From NCBI GenBank assembly GCA_051294375.1, contig CM119266.1, positions 4,951,770 through 5,015,769 of the forward strand: 64,000 nt of DNA. The letters are read 5' to 3'. Each line of letters begins with the position of its first letter. The stretch's first letter is position 1. A program made the position numbers and the translations under genes. The notes beneath the pieces are model-generated. The model was not told the DNA's origin, did not search any database, and was given only the letters and a program-made list of their open reading frames with translations. Below, in pieces: positions 28,711 through 41,600 of the stretch. Source of the stretch: Paraspadella gotoi. Its lineage: Eukaryota; Chaetognatha.

Positions 28711-29178
28711 ACACACATTCATCACTTTTTAAGCCGTTGAAAAACTATCACGATTTTTAGATGACAAAAAATAAATTTTCAATTTTCTCGCGAGTAAAAA
28801 TTTTCACACACAGTTTATTTTTCTGTCAAACATTCTTCCGGAGAATCGAATAACTGTGTACTACACAGTGTGTTGTCCATACAGTTTTATTTTAAAACAG
28901 TATAATTTACTGTTTTACCTTTTTTGTCGATGTTGACTGTCGTCGTTGGCATCGGTACCGCGTTTCCGTTTCCCGCCAAAACTTTTGTCTCTGTCTCTCT
29001 CTTTCTCGTTCGCGTAACGAAAAATGCGAAAAATGAAAATTCGTTTATGGAAGAAAAAAAAACAAGATTTTTAAACCGATTTTTTTTTTTTTTAGAAAAC
29101 TGTACAGAGCGGAGATTGAGCAGAATTCGGAGAACGAGAGGGAGAGATTGTTTGTGTGAGCGCAGGGAGAGGGAAAGA

Positions 29179-29213
<35 letters not shown>

Positions 29214-30118
29214 AGAGCCCGAGAAAAAAAAGTTTTTTTTCGGTAAAGGTTCGGATTTGTTTTGATAGAATCACCGCAGCTCTCCAGTGAGGATGAAGAA
29301 GTCGGTAGAGGAACTTTAATTCGAAAGCGTTGCACCGATTATACTAATGATCATTTGTTTTGCGAGCCTCATTTTAAGCCTAATTTGTATATTATTTCCT
29401 TTTTTTTAACATTAAAAATATGTTTAATATAAATATCAAATATTATATCAGTTTTATTTTATCTATTAATATTTTGATGGGGAAAAGTTTGTACTCACCT
29501 GTCATCACATGTGGTCACCTGTAGAACGAATCTTCATAATTAATAATATTATTAATATTATATTAATATCATTAAATATTATATTATTAATTATGTAGAT
29601 AGCGAATACCCATGCACCGACAAGGTCAAAAGGCAACTAAAATAACCGGTTACATGTCTCTCCCACATTGCATAAAAACGTTCGCTTTGTAACAAAAGGT
29701 CATAAAGAATAATCGAGATATCATTATTTCGAGTTTGGGAGGTTTCTCGGTAAAAGCGCCAGAGTCAAAGGCTACAATTATTCCGTAATGAGTACAAATT
29801 TAAAAACAGAAAAGACAGACAGACCGACTCAAAACTCCCTAACACAGCTTCTCCTCGTCGCAATCTTTAAAAAAGCCTGGAAACCGAATTCCAGTTTTCA
29901 TGTTGATCTTTTCAAACATTTTTTTTTCCTACTTCTGAGTTTGTTTTTGTCCCGTCGCTGGGGTTAAAAGCAGGGGGGGGTTTGGGGGGTAGGGGTTGGC
30001 CCAGAGGGGGCGGGGGGTAAGGTGAGAGGGGGTAAGGAGGGTAAGGGATAACAGGGGGAGGCGATCGGATTGCGAGATGTCTGGAGAAAGTCGTTCTACT
30101 TTGAGATTCATCAGAGTT

Positions 30119-30169
<51 letters not shown>

Positions 30170-32832
30170 CTTTCTCTATCCGGCGATTTTTAACGAGCTC
30201 GACTCTCTCTCTCTCTCGTCGTAATAATGTTTTTCCAATACCCGTGGTTTAAAGGTTCTTCGCTTGGCCAGTCGAGAATCGACGTCGTCGTCGTCGTCGT
30301 TGTTCCAATGGACGACGACGATGACGATGACGACACCGAAAACGACGAAGACGACGACAAGCTGACGACGATAACGACGACGACGATGACAACGAAAACA
30401 ACAACGACGATGGACACGACGACAACAACAACAACAACGCCGTCCAAAAAAAATATTCCCTTCGTCTTCGGGTCACAACATCCGTTTTTCGGTTTCGACT
30501 CCAAATTCGTCAGAGCGAAACTTTAGCGGACGAGAGAGTCCGAAGAGAGGAAGTCGAGGGGCGAAAGCGGACGAGCAGATTGGCGAAAGCGTTGAGGGAA
30601 GAGTCGAAGAGAGAGGGGGGGACGAGGGGGGGGAGTTTATGACTGACTCTCGGAAAAAAAAGAAGAATTTAATCCGGATTCTTTGAAAAGATTAAATCCA
30701 TGGGCTTAAGTTGTCAGCAAGCGGTGACTGTTATGCGGTGACTAATAATAGTAACTTGACGAACGCTTACGATTTCTTGATTGCAATGCGTGATCATCGC
30801 GTGGAACCTTAAAAATTCAATGAAAGTACTAACAAAATAACAAAATTATTATTGATCGTATGTTGCGTCCACACGTATCCGTTTCATAGCAACTTGGACG
30901 ATAAAATGACCTCATTGATAAAATGAGAGTAGAAAACGACAGAAGATTCACAGATTTTCACGAGTTTCAAAAGTTTTACGGCTTCACCTTAAAAATATGA
31001 AAATGCTTTTTTTTACTTCCTCCTCACAATTCTATTCATAACTAAATCTTTTGTTCTCTGTTATTTTTAAATCTTTTCTCGAGGTTAAAAAAAAAAGAAC
31101 ATCGCCGAGACACCCCTTCCCCCCTTCCCCCCCCGCTTCTCTTATTCGATACTCGCAGCTGGATAGACGGACAGGTCACGGACAGGAACGCGACCAGACC
31201 GCCGTAAAATTGAGACTTATCTTTCTTTCCTTCAGTTACTTATCCTCATTGTGTCTGTTTACAGTCGTCGGCCTCTTTTTTTTTTCGGTGAAAAGATGAT
31301 CTCTCTTCGTGAGAAAATTCGCGGTTCACAAAAGATCCCGTGTGATGTTTTAATTATCGAAAGGGAGAGAGAGAGATAGAACACAACTGACGAAATTTTC
31401 GTTCATATGATGTATTCATCATTTTAGTAACTTAAGAGTCGGTCTGTCGGTCCCTCCGTCTGCCTGCTTCGCTTGAGTTTATACGCCTAATTATGTAATT
31501 CAGATCGTTTTTATTACAATATGCCCCTAAAGTTCCATTATTACTTGAACAAATGATGGTTTTACAAACTTTTTCCAAAAAAAGAAGTAACATGCAAATC
31601 AGGCTTGAAATGAGGCTTATAGCAAGTTATAGAAAACAAAGGAACAATACACGCGGCACAACGCCTCAGGATTGCCGTTTATTTATGATCACCCAATACA
31701 ATATCCTTTTTTTTCTTTTTCCAGGTGGAAGTGGTTGTTGTTCTACAACTTTTTAGTCATTTTCATCAAGTCCTGCCTTCAGGTAAGTTTTGAACAAATG
31801 TGGTTAATGAACTTTTTTGGGTCATTCCTTCAGCAGATGAGTTGCTCATTTGTCTATTTATCTTTGTTTTCCGACCCACTGTATCTTTTAATCGCGTAGC
31901 GTGACTTTTGAGTCATATTTTAAAGAAACAAAATCAATTAAATCGTTAATATTATTAATATAATTATCAATGTAGAATATAAATATCAAAAAGTTTTTAT
32001 TCGATTAGTGAGAAAATAATTTATGCCTTGGTGATCTTGTAAAAATTTTATAAAGATTAAATATTTTTTGTGAGAAAATTATTAAATTTTTTGGTAAAAA
32101 TAGGATTAGTTTCTTGAAAAATAAAGAAATTATTATCTTACGAAGGTTCTGTCTTTGCTCATCAAGAAACAAAAAACTTTAATCACTTTACTTTTCCAGA
32201 TTTTTTTCTTTCCTTTTCATTTCTATATAATTGAATTTTCCTACTAATCTCGTTTACCTTTTTTTCCATTTTCTCTTTCTCTCTCTCTCTCTCGCTCTCT
32301 CTCCTTCCTTTCATCCCGCGCTCAAGGTGGTGGGTTGCGTCCACCAAGATCTACTCTACAAGAATCATTGTCCCATCGTCCAACTTTTTGCGATTGTTTG
32401 CTGGAGATCATATATTAACTGGGAAAAAGGTTAACGGCCGAATTTCCCGTTAATAACATTGGACAAATATTAACGCATATTTATCTAATTTGATATTAAA
32501 AGTAACGAGCGATAATTATGACAAAAATTATGTTAAATTAGAAAGAACTTTGTAAATTAGGTTTAATTATAAAGAAATACTTATTTTTAAATCTAATATA
32601 CTATTATAAATACCTCGGTAAATGATGTTAAATTATAACAGAATCCTTATTTATAAATAGTTTTTTGTCCGATGTTCATACACTAAAACCAAGTTTTGTG
32701 TTTTACTCTTCATTTAAGTTGATTATACACATTCGATTTTTGTTTATTTCATCTTTAAAAAAACAATGTATTTTTTGGTTTTTTTTACTTTTCAGTTTCC
32801 GTTCGCTTGCTCGCCAGACATTTCGTTTCACT

Positions 32833-32890
<58 letters not shown>

Positions 32891-35800
32891 AGAACTTATG
32901 TCTTCAAGTTTTAGTTTATGTTTTCGTTTTTATTTTTATTTTTTAGTTCGTTGCTTGTGAATATTCAGTTGGTATCAAAACGCATCACGTCACTGGATTA
33001 ATCACGCTGCTTGGTCTTGACGATGTTTACAAAAATTGCTTGGCTTGTAAACAAGATGGTAGGTCGTTAATATCCCTGTCTGAGAACTTTTTTAAGTAAC
33101 ATTGTACGCAAACTAATTTGCGCAGTTCGGTAAAGAAAATTACAGTGACGGTTACATCATTTTTAGTATCCTCATTTTAAGTTTCTCTAAATGTCGTGAC
33201 TATAAATTAGTTTCGGTAAAATTTTACTTTCGCCGACCGGTGTTTTGAAAAACATTTAAAATATTTATTTAAAAAAAATTACAAAAAATTGCTTAATTAC
33301 CCAAACCTTAAACCCTTCTAACCCTAACTACCATTAACCCTAAACCACCATTAAACCACCCTTAACCCTAACCCCCCCCTTAACTCCAGTCGGCGAAAGT
33401 AAAATTAACCCCTAATTTCTTTGTTTATTGACATTAATATCCACCGATTCAAGTAAGTTTACCTTACTTCCCCTTTCCTTACCCAAACTCTACGTCTTTT
33501 TCCCCCACTTAACCCCTTTCCCCCATCTACCCCTTTCCCACTTTTTATGCCCCTTTCCCCTATCTTACCACTTTTTCCCCACTTTTTATGCCCCCTTATC
33601 CCCTAACTTACCACCTCTTTTCCACCCTCCCCCTTCCCTCTACCGACGACCTCTTAAACACCTCCTCTTTAACAACCCCCTTAGAACACTCCTCTCGAGA
33701 GGGCTGCACCATCGCCATGCAAGAGGCCGGTCTCCTCATGGACGGGATCTGCTTCGCCTTCCTCCTCCTCCAGTGCAGGATGTTCCAGACGAGATACTTC
33801 CAACACGTCGTCCTCGAACTTCGGGCGCAGAACGCTCTCGCTTCGAGGTGAGGAGAAGAGAGTTGTGATTGGAGGAGGAGGAAGGAATATGATTAGAGGA
33901 GAGGAGAAAAGGATTGTGATTGGAGGAAATTGGAAAGTGAGGGATGTGATTGGAGGAGAGGAGAAAAGGATTGTTATTGGATGAAAGGGAGGTGATTGGA
34001 GGACGGTTTTGTTTAATTAGGTGAAAAGCTTAGATTCGTCTTGAAGGCTACTATTAAAACACTGTTTAAATCCAATCACAATGGTTTTCGTTAGACGCGG
34101 ACTTTAAATATATTTGATGAGGGCTTTGATATTATGCTCACACGTTAGCCTACGTTATTAATGACGAATATTTTCATTGATTATAATTTTTTATTTTCAT
34201 AAAATATTCTTCAATCACTCATCTCGAATTTTTTTTCTGACCTCCGTTTCCACCAACCCCTCGCCTCCATTTCTACCACCCCCGCCCCCCTCATAATAAA
34301 GGGGCGCGGAGTTGATCAACCGCATTTTGATCAAAGCCGTTTTGGACGAGAAAGAAAAAGAGAAATCGATTCTGCGAAAAATCAAGAAAAATATGGACAG
34401 AATAAAAGAGCAACAGGCGAAGATGACGGAGAAAGTCGTCGAACCCAAGGATCACTACGAGGGTGAGTTTATCATTTGAACGCTGAAGACAAAGATCACT
34501 ACGAGGGTGAGTTTATCATTTGAACGCTGAAGACAAAGATCACTACGAGGGTTAGTTTATCATTTGAACGCTGAAGCCAAAGATCACTACGAGGGTGAGT
34601 TTATTATTTGAACGCTGAAGACAAAGATCACTAATAGGGTGAGTTTATTATTTGAACGTTGAGCCCAAGGATTACAAGAGTGAGTCTTTTTTTTGGTGAT
34701 TGTGCTCTGGGAACAAAATCATTTTGGGGGTTATTAAATTTGTATTTTTTTGATACTTGACTTTGGACCTAAAACTTATTTCGATTGATTTTTTAGCCAA
34801 AATTTCGCTTTTTGCCTTTTTTTGGTTGGATCAGAAAAAAAGATTTGCCAATTGGTTCAAACTATAACCTGACATTTCAGGTAGGCGCCAGTTAACATCG
34901 CGTTCTCGTATAACATCACAAAGAATGGATCAAAGATAATATGAAACTTATAATGGAATAATAATATGAAACTTATAATGGATTAATAATATGAAACTTA
35001 TAATGGATTAATAATATGAAACTTATAATTGATTAATTATATGAAACTTATAATGGATTAATAATATGAAACTTATAATGGATTAATAATATGAAACTTG
35101 TTAGAATCACTGAAACCGAATCAATCAAATGTCAAAAATTGCTACAAATTTTCTTCAAATTCCCTTGGACAATAATATTGCGCGATTATCATGACATTTT
35201 AATCTACTAAAGGTTTTTCCCTTTTTGAAGTGAGTCACTTCACCTGCCATTTCAGNNNNNNNNNNATAACATCCCAAAGAATGGATCAAAGATAATATGA
35301 AACTTATAATGGATTAATAATATGAAACTTGTTAGAATCACTGAAACCGAATCAATCAAAAGTCAAAAATTGCTACAAATTTTCTTCAAATTCCATGGGA
35401 CAATAATATTGCGCGATTATCATGAAATTTGAATCTACTAAAGGTTTTCCCCTTTTTGAAGTGAGTCATTGATTGAAAATATTGTGATAAAGAGCCGAGC
35501 AGGCTTCTCTTTATCTTTCACCTCACCTGCCATTTCAGCCCCGATAACTTTTCGATTTTAACTTTTGCATTTAAGGCGCAGCATCTAAAAAACTTTGAAT
35601 TAACTTTTAAGAAAAAGGAACAAAGGAAATAAATTAATAAATTATTTTCAATTAAAATTTATTTCAAAAAATTTTTTTTTTCCTCACAATAATGCCGACG
35701 TCAAAAACGAAACTAAAAGAAAATAGAAAAATTATCGAAAAGAAAAGTGATAAATCAATAATAAGTGTATACAAGGGACCTGTGGCAAATGCTACTCATG

Positions 35801-38265
35801 CCGTCAATTACTATGAAGGGCCCCAAATGCTTCAAAACGACGACTACGGTCTCTTGCGACGGATAAGCGAGCGCCGCCGAGAAATGAACTTTGATATTTT
35901 CAGAAAAATTATTATAAAATATTTCTTTAAGAATATTTATTTTAATAGACTCTCGGAATTTGACTGCGATCGCTATGTCTTTGCCGTAAGATTTATGGAC
36001 TTGTTGATGAGAGACTTCTCGATGGGAAAGAGAAGGATTTTCGTGACCTCACATTTTTGGAATGAAATACATCAGTTGTTGCCAAAAGATAATAATAACG
36101 AGATATTTCGTCATCGTGACTTTGACGCCGTCCTCAAAGTGAGCGTAGAGGAAATGAGTCACTTAGGGTTAACAATAAAACCGTATTTGGCTAAAAAGTT
36201 TGAATCTTTAGAATTNNNNNNNNNNNNNNNNNNNNNNNNNNNNNNNNNNNNNNNNNNNNNNNNNNNNNNNNNNNNNNNNNNNNNNNNNNNNNNNNNNNNN
36301 NNNNNNNNNNNNNNNNNNNNNNNNNNNNNNNNNNNNNNNNNNNNNNNNNNNNNNNNNNNNNNNNNNNNNNNNNNNNNNNNNNNNNNNNNNNNNNNNNNNN
36401 NNNNNNNNNNNTCACTCAAGATTACATTCTCTCTTTTTTCAAAGAACCGAGGCGAATGCCAAATGTTTCTATGGTCCTTTTTATTAGCAGAAAACATTTA
36501 ACCGGTGAAATACTTGCTGATTCTTATTTTATCATTGAAAAGCTAATTGACGATCACCCTACGGATTTTTTGTATAAGTTATCTTCCAAAAAAAAAGAAG
36601 AAGAAAAATATCTTCTTCCAAAAAATTATTTAGTAACAAAGTCTCATCTTCCAAAAACTCAGAACGTTAAGGACATATTTCAAATCCCCATCTCTACAAA
36701 AAAACGATCGCACACAACAATTTTCAATTCCGTTTATATTTCGTATCAACTCAATTCAAAAACTTCCGGTTCGAAAAAAAATTCTCGTCAAAAAGTGAGG
36801 AAAGAGTTCGACGCTGACGACATCGAAGACGCCAAGAAATCTTGTGTCGAGAAACTGGGTATAGTTTCTCAGCGCGAGATGGAAAGGGTCGAAAAAGATG
36901 CTCGGCTGAAGACATCGTCGACATCTTCGTCAAATCCCACGAAAGATGCTCGCTTTGCCGATCTTCGCTGTCACCGACAGAATGCCAAACAGTTCCGATG
37001 TTGACAGACGGATCGTGCGGCAACAGCAAGAGACTCCGGATGAAGGAAGAGCGGGTCGATGATTTGAGGGTGGTCCGAGATCCTTACCTGATTCACAAAT
37101 GCCTTCAACTTTAGTTGTCCCTTCTTCTGATAAAACAAATCAAAAACTTTGAGGCTCGAAAGAAAAGTCGGAAATTCCGTGAAACATCGCGTGGAACCGA
37201 TCAGATTCAGAAAGAAGTTTCACGATAGAAAAGTTTAACAACCCAGCAAGACTTTCTCGCGGAAGCCAAAGTTCAGCGATTGACGAGTGTGAGCGGAAAT
37301 TGAGACTCACAAAGTTGAGTGAATCGTTCTTCGATTTAGAGACCTTTTCGAAGAAACTCTGAAAGTTCGATTTGGGTCCGAGGCGTCCACCTGACGGTCA
37401 AGGGTTCGTCGTCTATGATCCGAATGAGGAACCAATGGAGAAAAGGCACCGACTTCTTGGAACATAATTGACTCTTGAATCTTACTTAATCTTAATCTTA
37501 TTTGGCTCAAGTGGAAGCGACTTTATTCGTAAAATTATCCTTTTCGTTGTTTTTCGTAATTTTACGTTGTCTCTACTGTAAAATGCAAGTAAATACCACT
37601 AAACTTTAGATTCTCTCTTTAGTGAAAAGTTTGAATTAGATTCTCTCTTTGACTATTTGGTGATGGTTAAAAATCATATATGTAAATAACATTCCTTTTT
37701 TTCTTCACATTATTTTTATTTTCTTTGTGTCACAATAGTAATTTATATACGCAGGTAGCTTAATATCAAAAGAAAAAAAATCAAAAAACAATAGTTACAA
37801 ACAAAGCCTCCATTTAAGCCTAAAGAAATAATTTAGAATCTTTAAACTATAATTGCTGATTCCTTGAAATTGTCCTATAGTATAAAATCTCTTTAGTCCA
37901 TTTGTTCATAAACTGATTTCGGATTCGTGAATCGAATCTTCGTCGTCGTCATCATCGTCGTCCCTTCGATCCGATCGATCGTTTTGTCGCTCAACGGATT
38001 CCCNNNNNNNNNNNNNNNNNNNNNNNNNNNNNNNNNNNNNNNNNNNNNNNNNCCCTAGTTAAATGCAAACTCTTTAACGAGGCGAGATAACAGATCGTTC
38101 AGTCGAGTCATGGTTACATATGAAATTGGTACAACCAATATAATATATAATATATATATATAATATAATATATTATTTATAAAATATTACTTAGGTTAAG
38201 CTCTTAAAAAAGACATTTTGACGGTTTTTTAAGGTATTTCCGTTTGCTCTCGAATCCAGCACGTG

Positions 38266-38308
<43 letters not shown>

Positions 38309-38589
38309 CATGATTACGTGGTCTTTATTCTTAGCTCATCTCCTTTCTGCCACCGACCTTTATTCAAGTGTTTTTTGGGGTGGCTGCGTGAATCTGATCC
38401 AAGGTTTACTTGCGGTAAAAAAACCCAAGTCTCTAATTAAAAAAGGCCAGTTAATAATTTCGTAAGTGACAAGAAAAGTATTTTTACCATTTTCGTGAAA
38501 AAAAATCTGAATCACACTTGTCATTTTCTAGTATTTCTATATTTTNNNNNNNNNNNNNNNNNNNNNNNNNTGCTCGCCATACATTTCGT

Positions 38590-38633
<44 letters not shown>

Positions 38634-41600
38634 AGAACTTATGTCTTCAAGTTTTAGTTATGTTTTCGTTTTATTTTTATTTTTTAGTTCGTTGCTTGTG
38701 AATATTCAGTTGTATCAAAACGCATCACGTCACTGGATTAATCACGCTGCTTGGTCTGACGATGTTTACAAAAATTGCTTGGCTTGTAAACAGATGGTAG
38801 GTCGTTAATATCCTGTCTGAGAACTTTTTTAAGTAACATTGTACGCAAACTAATTTGCGCAGTTCGGTACAGAAAATTACAGTGACGGTTACATCATTTT
38901 TAGTATCCTCATTTTAAGTTTCTCTAAATGTCGTGACTATAATTAGTTTCGGTAAAATTTTACTTTCGCCGACCGGTGTTTTGAAAAAACATTTAAAATA
39001 TTTATTTAAAAAAAATTACAAAAAATTGCTTAATTACCCAAACCTTAAACCCTTCTAACCCTAACTACCATTAACCCTAAACCACCATTAAACCACCCTT
39101 AACCCTAACCCCCCCCTTAACTCCAGTCGGCGAAAGTAAAATTAACCCCTAATTTCTTTGTTTATTGACATTAATATCCACCGATTCAAGTAAGTTTACC
39201 TTACTTCCCCTTTCCTTACCCAAACTCTACGTCTTTTTCCCCACTTACCCCTTTCCCCCATCTACCCCTTTCCCCACTTTTTATGCCCCTTTCCCCTATC
39301 TTACCACTTTTTCCCACTTTTTATGCCCCTTTCCCTAACTTACCACTTTTTCCACCCTCCCCCTTCCCTCCTACCACGACCTCTTAAACACCTCCTCTTT
39401 AACAACCCCCTTAGAACACTCCTCTCGAGAGGGCTGCACCATCGCCATGCAAGAGGCCGGTCTCCTCATGGACGGGATCTGCTTTCGCCTTCCTCCTCCT
39501 CCAGTGCAGGATGTTCCAGACGAGATACTTCCAACACGTCGTCCTCGAACTTCGGGCGCAGAACGCTCTCGCTTCGAGTGAGGAGAAGAGAGTTGTGATT
39601 GGAGGAGGAGGAAGGAATATGATTAGAGGAGAGGAGAAAAGGATTGTGATTGGAGGAAATTGGAAAGTGAGGGATGTGATTGGAGGAGAGGAGAAAAGGA
39701 TTGTTATTGGATGAAAGGGAGGTGATTGGAGGACGGTTTTGTTTAATTAGGTGAAAAGCTTAGATTCGTCTTGAAGGCTACTATTAAAACACTGTTTAAA
39801 TTCAATCACAATGGTTTTCGTTAGACGCGGACTTAAATATATTTGATGAGGGCTTTGATATTATGCTCACACGTTAGCCTACGTTATTAATGACGAATAT
39901 TTTCATTGATTATAATTTTTTATTTTCATAAAATATTCTTCAATCACTCATCTCGAATTTTTTTTTTACCTCCGTTTCCACCAACCCCTCGCCTCCATTT
40001 CTACCACCCCGCCCCCTCATAATAAAGGGGCGCGGAGTTGATCACCGCATTTTGATCAAAGCCGTTTTGGACGAGAAAGAAAAGAGAAATCGATCTGCGA
40101 AAAATCAAGAAAAATATGGGACAGAATAAAAGAGCAACAGGCGAAGATGACGGAGAAAGTCGTCGAACCCAAGGATCACTAACGAGGGTGAGTTTATCAT
40201 TTGAAACGCTGAAGACAAAATCACTACGAGGGTGAGTTTATCATTTGAACGCTGAAGACAAAGATCACTACGAGGTTAGTTTATCATTTGAACGCTGAAG
40301 CCAAGATCACTACGAGGGTGAGTTTATTATTTGAACGCTGAAGACAAAGATCACTAATAGGGTGAGTTTATTATTTGAACGTGAGCCCAAGGATTACAAG
40401 AGTGAGTCTTTTTTTTGGTGATTGTGCTCTGGAACAAAATCATTTTGGGGTTATTAATTTGTATTTTTTTGATACTTGACTTTGGACCTAAAACTTATTT
40501 CGATTGATTTTTTAGCCAAATTTCGCTTTTTGCCTTTTTTTTGGTTGGATCAGAAAAAAAGATTGCCAATTGGTTCAAACTATAACCTGACATTTCAGGT
40601 AGGCGCCAGTTAACATCGCGTTCTCGTATAACATCACAAAGAATGGATCAAAGATAATATGAAACTTATAATGGAATAATAATATAAACTTATAATGGAT
40701 TAATAATATGAAATTATAATGGATTAATAATATGAAACTTATAATTGATTAATTATATGAAACTTATAATGGATTAATAATATGAAACTTATAATGGATA
40801 ATAATATGAAACTTGTTAGAATCACTGAAACCGAATCAATCAAATGTCAAAAATTGCTACAAATTTTCTTCAAATCCCTTGGACAATAATATTGCGCGAT
40901 TATCATGACATTTTAATCTACTAAAGGTTTTTCCCTTTTTGAAGTGAGTCACTTCACCTGCCATTTCACCCCGATAACTTTTCGATTTTAACTTTTGCAT
41001 TTAGCGCAGCATCTAAAAACTTTGTTCCTTTTTCTTAAAAGTTAATTCAAAGGAAAATAAATTAATAAATTATTTTCAATTAAAATTTATTTCAAAAAAA
41101 ATATTTTCGTCACAATAATGCCGACGTCAAAAACGAAACTAAAAGAAATAGAAAAATTATCGAAAGAAAGTGATAAATCAATAATAAATGTATTACAAGG
41201 GATCCGTGAAAATGCGACTCATGCCGTCAATTACTATGAGGGCCCCAAATGCTTCAAACGACGACTACGGTCTCTTGCGACGGATAAGCGAGCGCCGCCG
41301 AGAATGAACTTTGATATTTTCAGAAAAATTATTATAAAATATTTCTTTAAGATATTTATTTTAATAGACTCTCGGAATTTGACTGCGATCGCTATGTCTT
41401 TGCCGTAAGATTTATGGACTTGTTGATGAGAGACTTCTCGATGGGAAAGAGAAGGATTTTCGTGACCTCACATTTTTGGAATGAAATACATCAGTTGTTG
41501 CCAAAAGATAATAATAACGAGATATTTCGTCATCCGTGACTTTGACGCCGTCCTCAAAGTGAGCGTAAGGAAATGAGTCACTTAGGGTTAACAATAAAAC

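Larger units (their letters stand above)
24254..31724. other. PIEZO intron 11, right part
   Basis: The lectin 5' exon and promoter should lie in the left part but were not found. The rest is mostly low complexity: CT/GA runs near 24405, 24826, 25417, 26470, 27320, 27618, 27728, 28064, 28660, 29178 and 30119, pyrimidine-rich DNA at 26380-26920, a 289-base gap at 28198-28486, and a trinucleotide tract at 30276-30445. A GC-rich stretch at 27380-27580 is open on the plus strand and could be coding. Confidence 0.5.
32809..38545. repeat. 5.5-kb duplicated block, first copy
   Basis: Matches 38571-43851 over its whole length. Contains PIEZO exons 14-16, the exon-end minisatellite, the unrecognised ORF and downstream AT-rich sequence. 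Interrupted by gaps at 35256-35265, 36216-36411 and 38004-38052. Coding exons are intact here. Confidence 0.9.

Noticed and set aside
30227-30526. A 99-codon frame with poly-Val, poly-Asp and poly-Thr runs
   Set aside because: It is produced by GAC/ACA trinucleotide tracts and is equally open on the other strand as Val/Ser/Arg runs.
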